Assembly (NCBI GenBank): GCA_033439255.1
Contig: CM065885.1
Span: 1,302,001-1,366,000, forward strand
Length of the DNA: 64,000 bases
Direction: 5' to 3'
From: Hericium rajendrae
Taxonomy: Eukaryota > Basidiomycota > Agaricomycetes > Russulales > Hericiaceae
The number at the start of each line of letters is the position of its first letter. Position 1 is the stretch's first letter. A program made the position numbers and the translations under genes. Of the stretch, positions 12,600 to 23,582 are shown piece after piece. The notes beneath the pieces are model-generated. The model worked only from the letters and a program-made list of their open reading frames with translations. It did no database searches and was not told where the DNA came from.

Positions 12600-13960
12600 G
12601 GGCTGACAGGTGACATGTCAAAGACGGCAGGCGGGATGGAAGAGACGTGGTCGGGACGGAAGGGGAGGAGGGAGCGTGATAGAAGATGAGGGGCGTGATA
12701 GAGGAGGAGAGGAAGGGGAGATGGCGTGGACAAGAACCCGAAAGAAGTCCAAAAGACAGACGAGTCGAAAGAAGGTGAAAGAATAGGACTCGCTGTGTAA
12801 AGATGGTAGTGGTAGAAAGATATTAAAAAATATAAGGTAAGATGTAGACGAAGAAGGTAAAGGAGTGACTGCAGTTGGCGTTGACCCCCCGGGGTGAAGA
12901 ACTGCCTTGGGTGATGGGGGTAAGGAAGAAGCAGGAAGATGGGAGGAAGGAAAGTTTTTATGCCTCTCGAGCAAGGTGCGGCTGGCAGAGGCTTGCGAGA
13001 CTAGCAGGCCGTCGCCGTTGTGCTTACCAATGAGCTAAAAGCTCTATTCCAAAAGTAGGTTTGGAATTCATGAGCGGAGGATGCTCTGGCTGAGGGAATT
13101 TCTAGGCGAGGCAGAGCTAGACAACTTTATGAGCCAGCTTGGACCTAGGAAAACGTCGTTCAGCGAGCAGATGCTGGTATTGAGGTGGTTTTAAAGAACG
13201 AATGAACCAGGCGAAGCCAACATCTGCATGCAGAACATGCGGGCTCGCCCAACTGACAAGATACTGTCTAGTGCAAATCGGGCGATCCATCGGGCATTCC
13301 TTTGGAAGGAGTCCCTAGGATCAACAATCGTATCAAGGACCTCCAGTTATTTCGCTATGCGGAACCAACGGTGGGGCTTGCCTGCGTTGTCTGTAGAAAG
13401 ATTGTTCAACATTCACCCGAAGCATCCAGAGGGTTCATGAGAAAATACTCAGAACGACAAGCGTGACGTCTGCATCATCGCAACCAAGATCAAAGACGTG
13501 CAAATCAAGTGGAGAGACATGTTTACAGAACGATTTTCACAGCTACAGCTCGGCTGGCGCGTATATAAACACCGATGTGGGTACGAGCTGGAACATACCA
13601 AGTAAATATAGACATATCAATGAATACGAGACGAAGGCTCACCTCCAGCAAGCAAAGGAGCCCGCTCTGCGTTCTTCAGCCAGAAGCCCTTCCTCGCGCG
13701 CCTACGTAGAAGAGACGTGTTTCATGAATCTCCCATCGCGTGCAATTCCCAAAGCCCTTTCCCTTGAGATGTGTTCCCATAACGCCATGGAGGGTTGCAG
13801 AAGCGAAGCCAGTCTTCTCCCGCGACGCGACGCGACGTTCACATGCCGCCCTTCACAAGAACGTATCTTTGTCCTCCATTTGTCACTCGTGGGTCGCATC
13901 TGTCCACAGTATCAAGGATGATTCTCGATGGACACGTCGGGTGCAAAGTGGCTCAGGTGA

Positions 13961-14456
13961 GATGGAAGAAATTCGATAGAATCGGATGTATTCAATCATG
14001 CAAGTGACCGGACGCGACATGACGTTGCTGGCCCTTGTGCAAGCCGTTCGCACGCAGAGCTTCTGCAAGTTGGAAAAGTTAGATCGGAAATGGAACAGTG
14101 AGCGAACAGGCAGAAGTCGACGCTGAAGGACGAGATCGCAGGATGCAGATTGACATCCGAGATGACCGACGCGCCTCCAGAACGAGTGCCGGCGTGGACC
14201 GACTGCTACGGTATTCCCCCACAGACAGACCTCGAGACTCAAGAGAACTATCGAACATTATTTTTTCTGTGGTAAGACATTCGTACATACAGGCCGGAAG
14301 TAAGGAACCAAAGCCCGACAAAGCTAGACGCCTGAAGTATGTAGGATATCAAATGTCAAGATATATACCAGAAATGAGGGTAAATTTAACGACCGTCAGA
14401 ATGTTCTACACTATTATACGCCACCACGAGCCCGAACCATCCACCCAATCTATATT
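13961..14456. other. Spacer between left arm and purine permease 3' end
   Basis: No gene recognised. An ORF at 14098-14625 (+) overlaps the permease antisense and has no family resemblance. Confidence 0.5.
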
Positions 14457-16560
14457 CTACTTCTCCCCCTCGAGCATCGACATATCGATGATCTTCCGCC
14501 CGATGCGGCCCCCATTCTTCGACTCAAACGAGTCCACTTCCTGCACGCGCACGGATTGCTCGAGCGGGACGTCGTCCGAGTGCCGCGAGCCGCGGACGCG
14601 CGAGTGCAGGATGCGCCTGCGGTAAACATGCCAGTGTGAGATGGGTAGGTATAAAAGAGAGGGAGGGCACGCACATCCAGTTGGGGATGATGCCGCCGGG
14701 CGGGATGACCCATGGCTCCGCCTGGTCGAAGTTCGGCGGCGAGATCCGGTTGTGCGAGATCCGGCGCAGGGCCCATGGGATCACGTTGAGAATGATGTAG
14801 GAGAAGATGCCCGCGATGACGCCGTATGCGATGCTGCACACCGCGCGTCAGTGTCCCATTCACAGACCAACAGAACGGGGGGATGGAACACTTACTTGTA
14901 CGTGAAGGGTATAACGACGATGGTGAGGAAGGCGGGGATGGCGTCGCCGATGTAGTCCCAGTTGATGTCGCGCACGTTGCGGATCATGAGCGTGCCCACG
15001 ATGACAAGCGAGCCGCCTGTTGCCCATGCTGGGATCGACGCGAAAATCGGCGCGAAGAAGATCGAGATGAAGAACGCGAAACCCGTCGTAACTGCCGTAA
15101 TGCCCGTTTTGCCGCCCTCTGCAACGACATATCAGCCCCGTGCGAAGAAGACGCAGGCGGGGAAGGAGACGCACCGCTAATACCAGTGGCACTCTCGATG
15201 AACGCGGTGACGGGGCTCGTACCCATAAGCGCGCCCATGCTGATCGAGAACGCATCGACACAGTACGCGACCGTGCTTCGCTCAAAGTCGAGCGTGACGG
15301 GGTCGCGCAGGCCCGCGAACTTCGCCATCGCGTACAGCGTCCCGGTCGTGTCGAGGATGTCGACGTAGAGCATTGTGACAAGCGCGTACCACACGCGCCC
15401 GTTCGCGTAGTTGAAATCGAGCGCGGCGCCGAGCAGCCGTAACGGACGGAAGGTCACGACCTGCTTGAAGAAGTTGAAGGCATCGTCGCCGGTGGGCGTG
15501 TGCGGGAAGGCTGTCACTGGTGTCGGGCGTGGCCAGGAGATGATGGATGTCAGGAAGATGCCGATAAGCAGGGCACCTTTGATGCGATACATCATCAGGA
15601 AGACCGTCAGGAAGCTAGCGCAAGATTAAGTGGTGTTTGCGTTGAAGATGCGGAAGACGTACCCGCCGATGAATATGCCGAGCCACATCGTCGGGCTGCG
15701 CAAGACGCCGGTCGCACAGTAGTTCGGCAAGTCAGGCATAAAGTCCTCGGCCTTGCACCCGCCGATCCCGACAAAATTGGTGACGTCCCCACCGACGACG
15801 CCTAAACCACCCGGTGATAGACCGATAAATGCGATATAAAGTCCGATACCAGTACCAACGGCCATGACAAGGGACTGCGGCATGATGCGCGCGAGCCACT
15901 GGCGCAGACCAAGGAGCGAGAGGAAGAAAAATATCCAGCCTTCCATGAAGACGGCCGCGAGCGCCTCGCGATAGGTGATCGTTCCCGTCCCGTGGAAGCC
16001 CACAATTGAGTAGGTGAAGTAGGCATTCAGCCCGAGCCCAGGTGCCATTCCGACGGGCAGATTCGCGAGCATGCCCATGAGGAAGCTCGCCAAGGCACTG
16101 ACCGCGGCGGTCGTGGTGATAAGATCGCGCTGCACCTCCAAGACGCAGGCGGCGTATGTCGGGTCGTCATTGCAGCCGTCATTCGTCGCGCACTCGCATG
16201 TGCCGCCGGAATCTTTGATGATGGAGGCATTGACAGAGATGATATAGGCCATGGCCGCCTATGCGGAAAATATGAGTTGGGTTGAATGTGGGGAACAGTG
16301 AGAGGACGCACCCATGTCGTCAAACCCGCGCGGATTTCGGTCTTGTACATACTATGAATACTTAATGGTAGAGGAAAAGACTGTAAGGACGTACGAGAAA
16401 GCGCGACCCCTCCCGCTCTTTCTGAACGCCAGAGCCCTCAAGCTGGAACCACCGCCCGACGAAGGAGTCCGCGACCTGGAGTACATGGCATGAGTGGGGT
16501 GCCTAGGTATAAGGAAAGCAGACGCACGTAGGCATTGATCCTGTCGATGAAGGTGATCAT
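14457..16560 (-). CDS. AzgA-type purine permease (hypoxanthine/adenine/guanine-H+ symporter)
   Basis: Plasma-membrane purine transporter of the AzgA branch of the NCS2/NAT superfamily. The start ATG complements 16558-16560 (MITFIDRINAYV) and the stop is at 14457-14459 after IIDMSMLEGEK. About eight short introns separate the exons. Visible in order are AAMAYIISVNASII, MAPGLGLNAYFTY, MEGWIFFFLSLLGLRQWLA, MGTSPVTAFIESATGI, GGKTGITAV and a C-terminal hydrophobic pair before ISPPNFDQAEPWVIPPGG, all hallmarks of the family. A cysteine-rich loop (CECATNDGCNDDPTYAAC) lies between the first helices. Expected length is about 570 residues. The gene seems intact. It is the only recognisable gene in the loop between the two repeat arms. 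GATA-type sites (TGATAA near 16675, TTATCTTATCA near 17361) lie upstream; nitrogen-repression control is known for relatives but is only inferred here. Confidence 0.92.
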
Positions 16561-17539
16561 GGTGAATGTACAGTAGGGCGCCTGGGGAAGAAGGACGCTA
16601 TGTACAAGCGAGGGAGGTCCCCAGTCTAATGTACAGGGCGAAGATAAAGGCACGATACCGACCCGACCGAAGAGATGATAAGGCTGGCGTCGAAAACTTT
16701 GGCGTCTGCGACATGTGAGCCATCTGCATCATTTCGGGATCTCAGATCGAATTGCCCCTCGGGCCTTTTCTGGGCCATCCAATGTCCATGGCCTGCATGT
16801 GCTGCTCGTTATCATATGTTCTGCATGGGCGCCCACGGTCCTCTTGATACGGACATTCCATTCACCTCGTCGCACATGTGCGCGGTCCCCGTAAAATCCA
16901 CAGCTATCCGTCGCTGCATCGTCTGCAAGACCTGCAAGGCTGCAAAACTGGGACGCAGAATTGAAATAAATGAAATTTAGAGGAGCCGGCAAAGGAACTG
17001 CCGTGATGCGGGCAGCGGAGAAAATTGCGTACCCGGATTAAGAGAGTTGTGGATACTTGTTGCTTCGATGCACTAGTGGCAGTGCGCGCCGTTGTCAGGG
17101 TCTGTCAGGGCACGTCTACCGAGCCGTCCACCTGCTGCTACGTCTGGTGTCATTCGCGCCCCTCAAGGAGGCATACTTCGCTATGAATCCGAGTCCGGCG
17201 CGGAGACTTGGGAGAAGGAGGTATGGTTGATGCCGTGACATGTCCGGAGCGATGCGAGCTAGTCGGAGTTCATTGTAGGAGGCCACCAACCGGTTTCGCG
17301 CACTGCGATCTACTGCGATCGAGTCCTCCTGGCATCGATATCGCGTCTCGATTTTTCTTTATCTTATCATCCTTCATGTTTGCCATGACTTGGTCACGAC
17401 ACGTACATATGACGACTGAAATTCAATTGAATCCGCAGTGTCGCGCATGTATGTAGGTCAGGGCCCGACTCGCAGTTATCGGCGCTGTTGGCCTCTCATC
17501 ATACGTGTTCCGACGCCGTACCCGACCTTCTATCATCCA
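16561..17539. other. Upstream region of the purine permease, no other gene
   Basis: About 1 kb with no recognisable coding frame. It contains the GATA-type motifs and ends where similarity to the left arm begins. Confidence 0.5.
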
Positions 17540-17966
17540 CTGGCACTTTTAACACTCACATGGACCGATCTCATGCATGAGAGCCCGCATCTCACAAATC
17601 GAGGACAAAGGTACGTACTTGTGGTCATTGGCATGGGAACATCACGTCGCTGGCGAAGACTGGCTTCTTTTTTAAATATTTTCTCAGAAGCCCATGGGTG
17701 CTTTGAGAACTGATCTAAAGAAGGCGAGAAGCGTGGGGAAAGGATGTTCTTGCGAGAGTCGTGGGACGTATCTTTTTGCCGTGGGGATGACGACAGTGGC
17801 CGAAGACAGCCGAGGACTCGCGCAGAGCAGGAACTGGAGATCATCTGTCCGGCTGTGGTAAGTGCCAATCTATCCACTCATCAACGAATTCTCACTTATG
17901 GAATTACAGTCATCTCACTGTACAAGATCTCCTTCGGCAAGTGTTACAGTACGCAAGCGTCGTGAG

Positions 17967-18370
17967 TGGGTGACTTTCCGTGGGCGAAATGTTATTCGTC
18001 GTCAATAGAACGGAGGTTGAATCGTTCAGAACTCCGTCCTATTCCAGATTACTCTCTTCCGTCGCGTCGAAGAAATAGACCACAAAACTTTTATTGAGAA
18101 GACAAATCGTGATGAGGGAATGCCATATAAGGGCAAAATGAGCTCGCGTAGCTTCGCGTATCAACGAACCTTCCCATATGCGGTTGTTTCTGGTCTGTCG
18201 AATCTATTCGGGGGGGTCGGACCCCCCTTACAGACTTTCGTTTATTCAAGGTTTATTCGAGGGGGTCAAGACCTGATCTGCCTGTTCCTCATCTCGCGTA
18301 GAGTCGGCATCTCGGCGATCTCACTTATTCTATTCTATGCAGCGAATAAAAGCCCACGGAAAGTCACCCA
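17967..18370. mobile_element. 404-bp MITE with 19-bp perfect terminal inverted repeats
   Basis: Both ends carry TGGGTGACTTTCCGTGGGC, inverted, followed by imperfect similarity inward (TTATTCG, AATAGAA). The flanking GTGAG at 17962-17966 and 18371-18375 is a 5-bp target-site duplication. The left arm of the large inverted repeat lacks this segment, so insertion post-dates that duplication. An internal GGGGGGT-CGG-ACCCCCC stem-loop lies near 18212-18230. There is no transposase, so it is non-autonomous; superfamily not assigned. Confidence 0.85.
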
Positions 18371-20167
18371 GTGAGTCATTTTTTTTTTAAATTAACTGGG
18401 TGCAGGCATTTCTCACCTCGTCTCGATTACACAGCTGCCACGCTCACATCATGGTTTAGCATGCCTTGCAACTAAGTATGTTCCGACTCGGAGTGGTGTG
18501 CAGCAGCTTGATTTCTGCTCTGAATCTTTGGGGCGCGCATGCGCGAAGCTCTACTTATATGTTCTTGGTACAGGATGTACACTCCGAGAATGCTTTTGGA
18601 GATTCGATAGTAACGCTCCCAAAGGAACGTCGATGTATCATGTATTTTGCGCCAAATCTCGTCTGCTGGATGGAGTGAGTTTGTAATTTCGAAGTTACAT
18701 GTTGATTCTGACTTGAATCTGCTCTTGGTGCTCCTGCAACCGCACGTCAACATATATCTGCGTAGGCTCGTTGACCCAAACTCTAGCGAACGAGCCCTCA
18801 TTAGCTCTCAGCTTCGCCCTGCCTAGCATAAGTATTCGCTTTAGCCACTGCGTCCTATGCTAATGAATTCCAAACCCACTTTGGACTAGACTGCAGCGCT
18901 TTGCTAAGCAGGATGGTGACGGTCTACTGTTAGTCTCGCAAGCCCTTGCCAGCCGCACCTTGCTCGAGAGGCATAAAAACTCGCTCTACCCTCACCTTCC
19001 TGCTTCTTCATTACCCCCCACCACCCAAGGCAGTTCTCCGCCGCCGGAGGTCAACACCAACTGCAGTCACTCCTTTACAGCCTTGGCCTTCGTGTTATCT
19101 TACTTTATTTAATTCCTTTCTACTGCCATCCTCTTTATACAGCGAGTTCTCTTCATTTATCTTTCTTCGACTCGTTTGTCTTTTTGAACATTATCTCCGG
19201 CTCTCGTCCACGTCATCTCCCTCCCCCTCTATCCCGTCCCTCCTCATCTATCGCGCTCCCTTCACCTCATCTGTCTCGCCCCCGCCTCTTCCATCCCGCC
19301 CGCCGCCTTCGACATGCCACCTGTCAGCCCCGTTCAGCGTCTTCAGCGACAATCCGGTTCAGCACCTCCAACAACGCATCCGACCGCATAGCATAGCAAC
19401 GACAAGCAGCGCTCTGCCCCACCTCTTCAGGCCCCTCCCTTCTCTCCGTCTTGCCGCCCACCACCCTTTTGTCGTTGTCAGCTCACAGCCGTCAGCGATA
19501 CTGCGCCGCTCGGCGACAACAAGCTACATGCGCACATCGCAGATCAGCTCCACCGGCGATATCTTAGACTGCCGTCAACAAGCTCTGCTACAGCAGTGTG
19601 AGTCTCTTTCTCCATTTCATCTATGCCTCGATCTCATAAATGGCCAGCCATCCCCATTCATTCTGCCAACCTCCACATGTCAGCCACCCGGCCCACAAGT
19701 TCATCCCTGATCAGCGCCTTTAGCAACTTATCTGGCCCACATGGCCCAGCGACGATAAGCATCGCTGAGCCTCGCCCTTTCAGGTCAACGCCTTCAGCAA
19801 CACCGCGCGGCTGAGCGACGACAAGACGCGCCGCCTCGCCCAACCTTCTTCACTCCTACCCCTCGCCATCCCCCCGATGTATCTCTGTTCCGCCTATGTA
19901 CTGCCTGCATCTTCACCTTCTTCAAACCAAGGCCTTCGCGCCTCTATATCCTTTTTTGATTACCCCTTTTTGAGCGTCAAGCCTTTCACGTCACTCCTTG
20001 CACCAACTGCATAGTCTTTCTTTAACAACCCTTCGGCTACGCCAGCCACCTTTACCCACGTCACCTTCGCCAGCGCTCCTCACCCGAGCGCGTTTCTCTT
20101 GGATTTCTTTTGCCTTGATCTCTTCCATTCTCTCTGCTCGCTTTCGGATCTCGCCTTCTCTGTGCTA

Positions 20168-20189
20168 GGCCGACATACACGATTCGTGC
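20168..20189 (+). repeat. Conserved 22-bp motif, right copy 1
   Basis: GGCCGACATACACGATTCGTGC, identical by eye to the complement of the copy at 11843-11864. Confidence 0.7.
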
Positions 20190-20837
20190 CTTGCGACGTC
20201 CACTCCGCATTCCTGCACATCCAACTCCTCACTTCGCCTGTGCATTCTATCCCCTTTCACTTTATCCGCCAACCTCCTCCGCGTTATTCCACTCCGATTC
20301 CGCATCGACGCTCTCTTCCGATGCGTGCGTTCGGTCCTAGCAATCATCAGCGTCGTGCTCCTGTTCGTCGGTCATTGCGTATCCTGGGGTCCTTCAATCT
20401 GCACGTTTGTGTCCGTGTCACCAGTGGAATCAAACCGGCCCCGGAGCCGAAGCCTCGTTCCCTTTCTGAAACTTCACTGGTTCATTCATGGCAAGTCCTC
20501 TAGTTCTTATGTTATCGTTTCGTACTACTTCACAAATTACTTCAGTTTGCTGCCCTCTAGGCATTTTCTCGGCGCAGCCTTCAGCTCTTAAGCCGTGCCT
20601 TTTTGCTCTCTTTTCTTTAACTCAATACATTTTTCTGGTCACCCTTTTCGAACGTCAAGCCTTTCTATCACTCCTTGCGCCAACTGCAGTCACTCTTTTA
20701 TCACCCTTTCGGCTACACCAGCCACCTTTACAACCTTTCACCTTCGCTAGCGCTCCTAACCCGAGCGCGTTTCACTTGGATCCTCTCTGCTTTTTGGCTC
20801 TGCTTTCTCGGCTTCGTATCTTGCTTCCGCTGCGCCT

Positions 20838-20859
20838 GGCCGACATACACGATTCGTGC
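20838..20859 (+). repeat. Conserved 22-bp motif, right copy 2
   Basis: The same 22 bases as at 20168, one tandem unit further out. Confidence 0.7.
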
Positions 20860-21950
20860 CTCACGACGCCCTCTTCGCCCTCTTCGCTCTGCATGCAGAT
20901 ACCGTTTATCACCTCCACCATGCATCCTCATACCCTTCCACCTTATTCTCCGTCATTCTCCCGCTTGATTTCACTCCGACTCCGCATCGACGTCATCTTT
21001 CGATGTGCGCATTCGGTCTTTGCATCGTGTCATATTCCTGCGCGTCTGCCGTGACCGCTTGATCTGGCGGCCCTTAATCTACATGGTCGTGCCCCCAACA
21101 TCGGCAGTTCTTAGGCCGTCCCTAAAGTCTCAAGTGCCCTGGCCCTCTTGAGGCTTTTCTCGTTCGTGGTACCCTCTCGGCTCTCTGTCACCTGCCGTTG
21201 TTACTCACGTACAAACTGATGATCTTCAGTCATCGCCCTATAGACGCCTTCTCGAGCAACTATGCGTTCTTCCCACCCACATGCACGCCCCGCGGATTCC
21301 TTTCCCCCTCTTTCTCTGGCTCCTTTTATACCCCATATACCCAAAATACTTCTGAGCTCGTTTTCTCTGTTCATCCTTCTTCATATATTCTAAGTCCACC
21401 TTGCCTACATCTTGTCTCGTCCTCCTGGGCTCTCTGGGATCTTTCTGTGCCTTACCTGCGCGCGATTGCTCTGACTCCGACGCCGGCAGCTTTCACACTC
21501 CTCGAAGCTTAATTTCATTTTTTTTAATCAAAGTCTCTCCCTTCTCATTCATGGTACGCTCTCCATCCTGCATCGCCTGTTTCCATCACTGACGATCCGG
21601 AATGACAGCTCATCGCCCTCTCGGCACGGCCACGCGTTCTTCCTTCCTCAACGCGCACACTCCGTCGACCATCATATCCCTTTTTCCCTCTTCGCCGTCT
21701 CCTTCGATTCTTTCCTACGCGATATAAATAAATCCAAGATATTGTCGATCACATTCTCTCTCTAACAACCATCTTCTTCATGCCTCGGACCTCAATTCTA
21801 TCTCGCTCGTGATTTCTCTCTCGTGTTTGAACGTTCTCCAAGAAAAACCTCAAATCAATCGATGATGCTTGGTTTATTTGGTGACTGTGTTTTGCACGAC
21901 GTATCTTCGTTGTTGATTTACTTAGTATGATGGAAATTTAAGATGATTAG

Positions 21951-23582
21951 CGAGGCTATAGAGGAATTGATAGTAGGACGTGTTCCAAGGCCCGACTGTT
22001 GGGAGTCCTCCATTGTATCTCGTGATTCAGAATTAATAATCTGCCTTCAATATTCCCTTGGGGATATCTAGGAGCCATCTTCAAGTACTGTATACAAACC
22101 TGCCATGGCATGCTAGCTCTGCTGCACGTCGCGGTAAAGACCGCGACCACGACCGCGACGCGTCGCAGGCCAAGCGCGCCGCGCGGGCAGGCGCGGTCAC
22201 GTGGCAGTATGGAACGAAACGTGTCTCTGAAGTCCTCTGAGTCTGAGCCTTTTTGCTTCTGCTTTCCACCTAGCCAACAGGCCGCAGGCAGTCTTGAAGT
22301 AACTGACCTTATTTCACGGCATTTATTCATAGTTTGCTTCCCTGTTATCCTGATATGCCATCTTGCCCGACCATCCATGCATTCACCCGCAAGGCCGCTG
22401 ATGTACCGCATTTCAATCTCGACCGACTCAAACCAGGATTCTCCGAAACTGTTGCCCATCCCGAGACGGAACAGCGACTACATCCGCGCCAGATACTTAA
22501 AGCGGCTCCTTCAACGCGGTAGTGTTACCCGCCTCTTTTCTCTTACTATCACCATGTCGCTGGCATGTCCCTGTCTCCCGTTGATGCTAGTCTCCCAAAG
22601 GCAGAGTAGCCGCTTACTCAACCATCGTGCCTCAGGACCGACTCGTCTGACGTTGATGCGTCCTCTTTTCATGTTTTATGCTGAACGCATTTTCCTTGAA
22701 CAGAACCTGTCGTAAAGTTCTGGCGAACTCCCCGCATGGAGTTTGGCCCAAGCAACACTAGGGCGATGCTTACAACTTCTGGCCACGGACTTCGCGATGC
22801 TCATCAGTTGCAGGTCAACATTCTTGCTCTTCCAAAATCTCCTTGTAGCAAGTTGACGAATCGACGGACCACCAACGCATCTGTACGCCTCTTTAAGACA
22901 TCTGTCGTCGCCTCAAGGGTCCTTCTTCCCTGTTGGACGATCTAAGTATCTCACCAAGGTTCTCTGTCCACAACGTCATCAACATTCCGTTTCTTTCGCA
23001 GATCCAGGCCGTAACTCTCGCTAGGCTGTTCGCACGATTCACGGGCTGAACATTCTTCGACAGGCCCTCCCCAATTGAGACGTCTTAACGTTTTCTGCTA
23101 ATCTCTACCGTTGTCACGATCGTGCGTGAAAGTCAGCAGCCATGCTTTGAACAAGCCACCAATAAATCGCACGGATCGGCCACTGCATCAACTTATACCT
23201 TCAGATTTTCATCTGGTTGTCTAGCTCTGCGCTTCGAGTTGGTCTTCCCTCGTGGACTGAGTATCCACGAGGTAAGCCTAAACGGACCCTCCGTCATTAT
23301 TCACTTTTCAAGAAGAGCTTGCTGGTTCCTCTTGACATCATTCTTTGACCAAAATCCACTTTGCGCCTCTTTGCACATGGAGAGGTGATACAAACTTATG
23401 ATTCTACTGACTTTGTTCTGACTTTGCAGACCTTTTCCGGTCGCCAGGGCAAGTCGTTCCTTCCAATAAATCATTGCTGACTCAGCCTGGGAACGCCGAA
23501 CCACCTTGAGCGCGATAAGACTCGCCGAGTCACAGTGGTCAAGACAGGACGCAACATCGACCAGCCCCAAGCCCTGCAGGCC
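21951..23582. other. Intergenic, no gene recognised
   Basis: Overlapping frames on both strands (for example 22110-22715 + and 21956-22459 -) have no known domain and no intron-supported extension. The aminotransferase promoter lies in the last few hundred bases. Confidence 0.5.

Larger units (their letters stand above)
9890..13960 (-). repeat. Left arm of a ~12 kb inverted repeat (unclassified element)
   Basis: Read on the minus strand, this block matches the plus strand of 17.54-21.95 kb in the same order along its whole length. Clear paired segments are 12962-12985 with 18949-18972 (24 bases, identical by eye), the 22-bp motif pairs, 13294-13308 with about 18617-18630, and 13861-13883 with 17594-17616. 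The left strand shown is purine-rich (GGAAG, GAGAA), so the complement gives long Ser/Phe/Leu/Pro-rich open frames (for example 10241-11542) that are not credible proteins. No transposase, reverse transcriptase or other enzyme is visible. It contains tandem units of ~690 bp (for example 11347 to 12041) and ~21-bp repeats at 12.2-12.6 kb. Confidence 0.75.
17540..21950 (+). repeat. Right arm of the ~12 kb inverted repeat
   Basis: Pyrimidine-rich on the plus strand and collinear with the reverse complement of 9890-13960. Tandem units start at 19978 and 20657 with GTCAAGCCTTTC (period ~679 bp). Each carries CCGAGCGCGTTTC followed by the 22-bp motif. Paired positions sum to about 31,930 outside the MITE and about 31,480 inside it, a difference mostly explained by the 409-bp MITE plus its duplicated target. 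Open frames here are low-complexity and not credible. The outer end is placed near 21,950 because similarity to the left arm fades there; the border is uncertain by tens of bases. Confidence 0.75.

Noticed and set aside
14457-16560. Horizontal transfer of the purine permease by the flanking repeat
   Set aside because: The gene has intron style and codon use like its neighbours and belongs to a family widespread in fungi; the sequence alone gives no sign of foreign origin.
22110-22715. 202-codon plus-strand ORF near the right arm
   Set aside because: No domain, overlaps an equally long minus frame, and no splice-supported extension.
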